Positions 60,049-64,000 of a stretch of 64,000 nt of DNA are shown in pieces (position 1 is the first letter of the stretch; the number at the start of each line of letters is the position of its first letter). Source of the stretch: Dehalococcoidia bacterium. GTDB lineage: Bacteria; Chloroflexota; Dehalococcoidia; E44-bin15. The translations under genes and the position numbers were made by a program. The notes under the pieces were generated by a model. It made no database searches and had not been told where the DNA came from. It saw only the letters and a list, made by a program, of their open reading frames with translations. The stretch spans positions 62,001 through 126,000 of the forward strand of contig JBAZMV010000005.1 in NCBI GenBank assembly GCA_041649635.1. Direction: 5' to 3'.

Positions 60049-60867
60049 TTAAATATTTTTCCCCTGACATTTAGGGCAGAAATAGCTGCCTCGTTTACGT
60101 ATCGGAATTCGCTCAATCTGTGTTCCGCAACTTTTGCATTTACCCCCTAATTGATGTGCTACCTTGAAGACGAATTGCGCCTCGCCCGATTTTCCGTCGG
60201 GGCGGGTGTAGTCGCTGATGCTGGCGCCGCCGTTGTCTATGGCTTGTGTCAGGACCGTGATAATCGCGCGGTGGAGTCGCTTTATTTCATCGCGAGACAG
60301 GCTGCTGGATTTTCTCTCCGGATGTATCCTGGCATCGAAGAGCGCCTCGTCGGCGTACATGTTGCCGATGCCTGCGATAACAGTCTGGTCGCAGATTATA
60401 GCTTTGGTCGGAGCACTATGCTTGCTCAGTATCGATCGCAGGGTTCTCGCCGTGAAGCACGTATCCAGAGGTTCGGGACCCAGCTTGCCGACGACCTGTT
60501 CCTCATCTTCGACGAGCCATATCATGCCGAACTTGCGCGGGTCGCGGAAGTACAGCTTGGCTCCACTGTCGAAATCGAAAACGGCGCGGACATAAGGGTC
60601 GCTGTAACTGTCATCATCGAGACGCAGCGAGCCGCTCATGCGCATATGCAGGATGAGGGCATCCCCGGTAGAAAGTTTGAAAATCAGGTATTTCCCGCGC
60701 CTTTTCAACCCTTCAATACACTGTGATACCAACCGGCGTCGGAAAGCGTCGGGGGTCATATTCTGCAGCATCCTCGGCCAGCTAAGAGTCGCGCCTGTGA
60801 AGCACAGGCCGATTACTTTAGTTTCGAGGTCGCGTTTTATTGTTTCGACTTCGGGAAGCTCTGGCAT
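60049..60867 (-). CDS. mutM: Formamidopyrimidine-DNA glycosylase MutM
   Basis: Removes oxidised purines from DNA. Start at ATG 60867 (MPELPEVET), because Pro2 is the catalytic nucleophile and must follow Met; the longer frame (60936) is unconserved. 272 residues. Pro2-Glu3, the RRGKYLIFKL Lys, the helix-two-turn-helix (QTVIAGIGNMYADEALF), and the C-terminal zinc finger (CKSCGTQIERI ... YFCPKCQ) are intact. The stop codon is about 20 bases before the pan promoter. Confidence 0.96.
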   Translation of the reverse strand: MPELPEVETIKRDLETKVIGLCFTGATLSWPRMLQNMTPDAFRRRLVSQCIEGLKRRGKYLIFKLSTGDALILHMRMSGSLRLDDDSYSDPYVRAVFDFDSGAKLYFRDPRKFGMIWLVEDEEQVVGKLGPEPLDTCFTARTLRSILSKHSAPTKAIICDQTVIAGIGNMYADEALFDARIHPERKSSSLSRDEIKRLHRAIITVLTQAIDNGGASISDYTRPDGKSGEAQFVFKVAHQLGGKCKSCGTQIERIPIRKRGSYFCPKCQGKNI

Positions 60868-60910
60868 GTGATTTCTTCCTAATCTTATCGTTATTCTATT
60901 GTTCAGCGTG

Positions 60911-61005
60911 TGGGGGTGAATCTCGTATTCGCCCACAGCGGGCGATCACAAGGATCGCCCCTACAATGATTCCATTTCGGTGGGCACAGCCCACCCTACG
61001 CACTC
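60911..61005. repeat. Repeats between mutM and collagen-like gene
   Basis: GAATCTCGTATTCGCCCACAGCGGGCGATCACAAGGATCGCCCCTAC (60917-60964; palindromic halves) and GGTGGGCACAGCCCACCC (about 60981-60998). The same units as at 35962 and 28721. Confidence 0.7.
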
Positions 61006-61010
61006 ATTCA

Positions 61011-61571
61011 TCAGCGGGTCACCCAGTAGACCAGCGTCACGCCGCGGCTCTTCATCCCCGTCGTGCATTGCTGCGCGGCAATCGTCAGCGAGTAGACGCC
61101 GCCGGTATCGGCGACACAAGTGAATTCTATGCCGCCTTCACTGTTGGTATCCTGCCATACGAGAGTTGACGAACCCGCCGGCACCGCTATAGATAGGGTT
61201 GCATCCATACCCGGGTTCAGCAGGAAGCCTTGCAGCAGGTCATCCTTCTCGAGGTTTACGTTGATAATCGTTTCTTCGCCGCAGGTCAACTCGTAATCGC
61301 CGCTGTAGATCGTCTGTGTACATGATGCGCCCTCCGCTCCCTGGGATCCTTCCGGGCCGGGTGGGCCTGGGGGACCGGCGGGGCATTTATCACAGGTCGT
61401 TGTGACCGTGATCGCGATAGCCGCGGCTGAGGCCGCCAGCGCCGTGGCGGCTAGCAGAGATGTCAGGCCGGAGGGAAGCCTGAGGCTGACTCTTGCTTTT
61501 GTTCCCTTTCCCTTCTTCTTTTTCCCATCGTCATTTCCTTCTAGTACGCGATCTTCTTTATCATCCGGCAT
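61011..61571 (-). CDS. Membrane-anchored collagen-like protein
   Basis: 186 residues from ATG 61571, six bases after AGGAGG (the longer frame adds ten residues). The N-terminus is charged and Lys-rich (KKKKGKGTKA), then one hydrophobic span (about 40-60), a short collagen-type stretch (GPPGPPGPEGSQGAEG, five Gly-X-Y triplets) and a C-terminal beta-rich domain with three to four Cys (about 85-186). Short collagen stretches of this kind act as trimerising stalks. A surface role is likely, but no adhesin family is recognised. Confidence 0.75.
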   Translation of the reverse strand: MPDDKEDRVLEGNDDGKKKKGKGTKARVSLRLPSGLTSLLAATALAASAAAIAITVTTTCDKCPAGPPGPPGPEGSQGAEGASCTQTIYSGDYELTCGEETIINVNLEKDDLLQGFLLNPGMDATLSIAVPAGSSTLVWQDTNSEGGIEFTCVADTGGVYSLTIAAQQCTTGMKSRGVTLVYWVTR

Positions 61572-61614
61572 TTCAGGCCTCCTGTGTTTGTTGACGCCCA
61601 CTGGATCATCGTCA

Positions 61615-61857
61615 AGCTTGTGAATCCCCTGCTATACCCCTTGAAAGGGGGAAACAATAATCAACCCCCTGTATCCCCCAATCTTGGGGGAGAGAAAAAA
61701 TAATAGGGGACACCCCTAAAACCCCGGCAGGAGAAAACTCTCCTGCACCTCTTATTAGTGGGCACAGCCCACCCTACATCTACTTATATCGAACGCCCCC
61801 TAGGATGTATTGCTTCCCCCTCTTTAATCAAAGAGGGGGACAGGGGGAGTTCGGACT
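61615..61857. repeat. Repeat cluster upstream of the collagen-like gene
   Basis: A CCCCTTGAAAGGGG hairpin with AAACAATAA, then a shortened type A element (61661-61752), a GTGGGCACAGCCCACCCTAC unit (about 61758-61777) and the GAACGCCCCCTAGG ... CCCCCTCTTTAATCAAAGAGGGGG ... GGGGGAGTTCG element (61791-61856). No gene found. Confidence 0.72.
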
Positions 61858-64000
61858 TTATTTCATCTCGCCCCAGTTTGCGCCGACCTTAACGTCGGCG
61901 ACGAGCGGGACGTCCAGCTTCAGCGCCTTTGGCATGATCTCCAGCACGAGATGTTTCATCTCGTCGAGGGCGTCGGCCGGCACCTCGAAGACGAGTTCGT
62001 CGTGCACCTGCAGCAGCATGCGGCAGCCGCTGCCATTCGGGCCGAGGCCTCTGTCGTCCATCTCTTTCTGAACCATTATCATGGCCAGCTTGGTGATGTC
62101 GGCGGCCGTGCCCTGTATAGGCATGTTTATCGCCATGCGCTCGGCCGCCATGCGTATCATACCGTTGGAGTTATTGATATCGGGAATGTAACGCCTGCGT
62201 CCCAGCAGCGTCTCAACATATCCGTGCTGGCGCGCCTGCTGCTTGGTCGCTTCCAGGTATTCGGCTACGCCTTTGTATTTATCGAAATAGGTCTTGATGA
62301 ACTGCGAGGCCTCGGCGCGCGAGAGGCTCGTGGCCTGCTCCAGGCCGTAATCGCTCATGCCGTAGATGACGCCGAAGTTGACGGTCTTGGCCACGCGGCG
62401 CATGTCCGAATTAACATCGTCGGGAGAAAGGTTGAATATCTTTGCCGCCGTAGCGCGGTGGATATCTTCCCCGTTGCGGAACGCCTCGATGAGCTGCGGG
62501 TCCTGCGAGAGGTGGGCCAGCGCCCGCAGGTCGATCTGGGAGTAGTCGCCGCTGAGCAGCAGGTTACCCTCTCCGGCGATGAAGGCTTTCCTTACCTGAA
62601 GCCCCAGCTCGCCTTTCACCGGTATGTTTTGCAGGTTCGGGTCGGACGACGATAATCTGCCCGTCGTCGTTGCCGCCTGGTTGAAGCTGGTGTGCACCCG
62701 CCCTGTCTTAGGATTAATCAATGCGGGAAGGGCGTCGACGTATGTCGATTTCAACTTGGACAGCTGGCGGTACTCCAGCACAAGGTCGACAACAGGATGC
62801 ACCCCTCTCAGCCCCTCCAGTATCGAGGCGTCGGTGGAGTAGCCGCTCTTGGTCTTCCTGCCGCTGGGCAGGCCGAGTTTTTCAAACAGCACCATACCCA
62901 TCTGTTGCGGTGAATTGATATTGAACTGCTGTCCCGCGAGTTGATATATCTCAGCCTCGATGGCGCCCATGCGCTCTCCCAGACTCCGCGACATTGCGCC
63001 GAGCGAATCCGTGTCGAGCGCTATGCCGGCGCACTCCATCTCGCGCAGGATGGGCACGAGTGGCATCTCGACCTCGTTGAACAGCTTCCAGAGCCCCTGC
63101 TCCTTAAGCTCGTTTTCAAAGATGTGCGCCAGCCGCAGCGTCATGTCGGCGTCGGCGCAGGCGTAGCTGACTGCGTCGGTTATGGCAACATTGTCGAAAG
63201 TCTGCTGTTTGGCTCCTTTACCGATGAGGTTCGTTATCGGCGTCATCTCTATGCCGAGCCGGTTGAAGGCCAGCGCCTTGAGCCCAAGCGATTTCTCGCC
63301 CAGCAGATAGGCTGCGATCATAGTGTCGAAGGACAGGTTGTCGATTTCGATTCCATTTTCGATGAGCACGGTCGAGTCGTATTTTCCGTTGTGCGTGACC
63401 TTGGCCTTCTTCGTGTCGGCTAATATCGGTTCCAGTCGATCGCGTACTTTATCGAGGGGAAGCTGCGTTCCTTCGCGGTGTCCAACCGGTATATAAAATG
63501 CTTTCCCTTCCTCGATGCAGAAGGACAGGCCGACAATGTTTGCGGACAGCGCGTTCAGGCTGTCGGTTTCCAGGTCCACGGCGAAGGTTTCGGCCTTGCT
63601 TAGCACTGAAAAAAGTCTATCCAGGGTGTCCTCGGTATCGACGACGCAGTAGTCGGAGTCGACCGTGCATACCTCGGGCCGCTGCTCCTGTTTGCTCGTC
63701 CCGACCTCGTCCAGCCTGGGCATGAGCTTGGTGAATTCCAGGTCGCGGAAAAGATCGATCAGCCTGGCGCGGTCGAAGTCGCTCCTGGCGCAGGCATCAA
63801 GGTCGAGCTTGACCGGCGCGTCGGTGACTATCGTTGCCAGCCGCTTGCTGCGGTGCGCGTCCTGCTCGCCGTCGGCTAGTGCTTTCTTAGCTTTGGCAGT
63901 ATCAACCTCGTCCAAATGCTCGTATATGCCTTCGACGGACTTGTATTGCTGCAGAAGCTTGGTCGCCGTCTTCTCGCCGATGCCGTGCACCCCTGCGATG
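61858..64000 (-). CDS. polA: DNA polymerase I, N-terminal part beyond the window
   Basis: 714 codons in the window; the frame is open at the edge, so most of the 5'-nuclease domain is missing. The visible start (VHGIGEKTATKLLQQY) is that domain's helix-hairpin-helix. The 3'-5' exonuclease domain looks active: VDLETDS, HNGKYDS, and YACADADMT supply the metal carboxylates. The polymerase domain has DYSQIDLRALAHLS (motif A), RRVAKTVNFGVIYGMSDYGLEQ (O helix) and LLQVHDELVFEVP (motif C). It replaces RNA primers and fills repair gaps. Confidence 0.96.
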   Translation of the reverse strand, partial: IAGVHGIGEKTATKLLQQYKSVEGIYEHLDEVDTAKAKKALADGEQDAHRSKRLATIVTDAPVKLDLDACARSDFDRARLIDLFRDLEFTKLMPRLDEVGTSKQEQRPEVCTVDSDYCVVDTEDTLDRLFSVLSKAETFAVDLETDSLNALSANIVGLSFCIEEGKAFYIPVGHREGTQLPLDKVRDRLEPILADTKKAKVTHNGKYDSTVLIENGIEIDNLSFDTMIAAYLLGEKSLGLKALAFNRLGIEMTPITNLIGKGAKQQTFDNVAITDAVSYACADADMTLRLAHIFENELKEQGLWKLFNEVEMPLVPILREMECAGIALDTDSLGAMSRSLGERMGAIEAEIYQLAGQQFNINSPQQMGMVLFEKLGLPSGRKTKSGYSTDASILEGLRGVHPVVDLVLEYRQLSKLKSTYVDALPALINPKTGRVHTSFNQAATTTGRLSSSDPNLQNIPVKGELGLQVRKAFIAGEGNLLLSGDYSQIDLRALAHLSQDPQLIEAFRNGEDIHRATAAKIFNLSPDDVNSDMRRVAKTVNFGVIYGMSDYGLEQATSLSRAEASQFIKTYFDKYKGVAEYLEATKQQARQHGYVETLLGRRRYIPDINNSNGMIRMAAERMAINMPIQGTAADITKLAMIMVQKEMDDRGLGPNGSGCRMLLQVHDELVFEVPADALDEMKHLVLEIMPKALKLDVPLVADVKVGANWGEMK

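Overview
The window looks like chromosome from an uncultured Chloroflexota, most probably class Dehalococcoidia. This is inferred from gene content and style, with no database search: moderately GC-rich housekeeping genes, rpsF-ssb-rpsR followed by hom and thrC, a split transketolase, an NDP-forming acyl-CoA synthetase alpha subunit, large MMPL exporters, and intergenic space filled with short palindromic repeats. Coding density is high and genes run in long co-directional blocks. Several more AT-rich islets (about 0.6-4.7 kb, 26.7-27.3 kb, 30.1-31.7 kb and 41.3-42.3 kb) carry unrecognised or secreted proteins and look like accessory DNA.

Layout. 0-1.4 kb (minus): two secreted or membrane-anchored proteins behind a cyclic-di-GMP-I riboswitch and intrinsic terminator; the first has an in-frame stop near its start. 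1.6-4.6 kb (plus): two tandem paralogous lipoproteins with duplicated promoters, separated by small membrane proteins. 4.8-8.5 kb: msrB, ilvE, and a MarR regulator with an MFS exporter. 8.6-18.2 kb (minus): folE, flavin reductase, two lipid kinases, thrC, hom, a SurA-like foldase, rpsR, ssb, rpsF and glyA. 18.3-24.3 kb (minus): comF, an MMPL exporter with its MarR regulator, thpR and an amidohydrolase. 24.8-30.1 kb: split transketolase, an orphan membrane protein, proA and proB. 30.1-32.4 kb: a two-gene islet (DUF5677-like plus zinc-ribbon protein) and a CBS-domain gene with its own promoter and terminator. 32.6-41.2 kb (plus): mfd, a membrane-anchored protein, greA-lysS-serS and a REP-associated transposase. 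41.3-45.8 kb: PLD-like protein, tRNA-Ser, a helix-hairpin-helix protein, sucC, a membrane protein, sucD and surE. 45.9-51.2 kb (minus): a second MMPL exporter, a LiaF-like protein, MarR and an acyl-CoA synthetase. 51.2-52.7 kb (minus): seven tRNAs around a second LiaF-like gene. 52.7-56.4 kb: mnmE, MFS, NYN nuclease-like and a small membrane protein. 56.5-60 kb (minus): a pantothenate operon (DUF2520 protein, panD, panB, GYD protein, panC) behind a structured leader. 60-64 kb (minus): mutM, a collagen-like protein and polA, which leaves the window.

The genes support amino-acid synthesis (Thr, Pro, branched-chain, Gly/Ser), pantothenate and folate precursor synthesis, the TCA step at succinyl-CoA, translation, DNA repair, and export with MarR control. 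Three separate MarR-exporter modules occur, each with a visible promoter and palindrome.

Most notable: (1) the pan operon leader, with two bulged-A hairpins followed by mutually exclusive antiterminator and terminator stems; (2) the c-di-GMP riboswitch in front of secreted proteins; (3) an intrinsic terminator between the greA promoter and greA, combined with a GreA that lacks the acidic residues of the catalytic tip; (4) a REP-associated transposase in a window full of REP-like palindromes, one of them inside its own reading frame; (5) tandem lipoproteins with a Cys-His-Asp arrangement resembling a transglutaminase-like domain.
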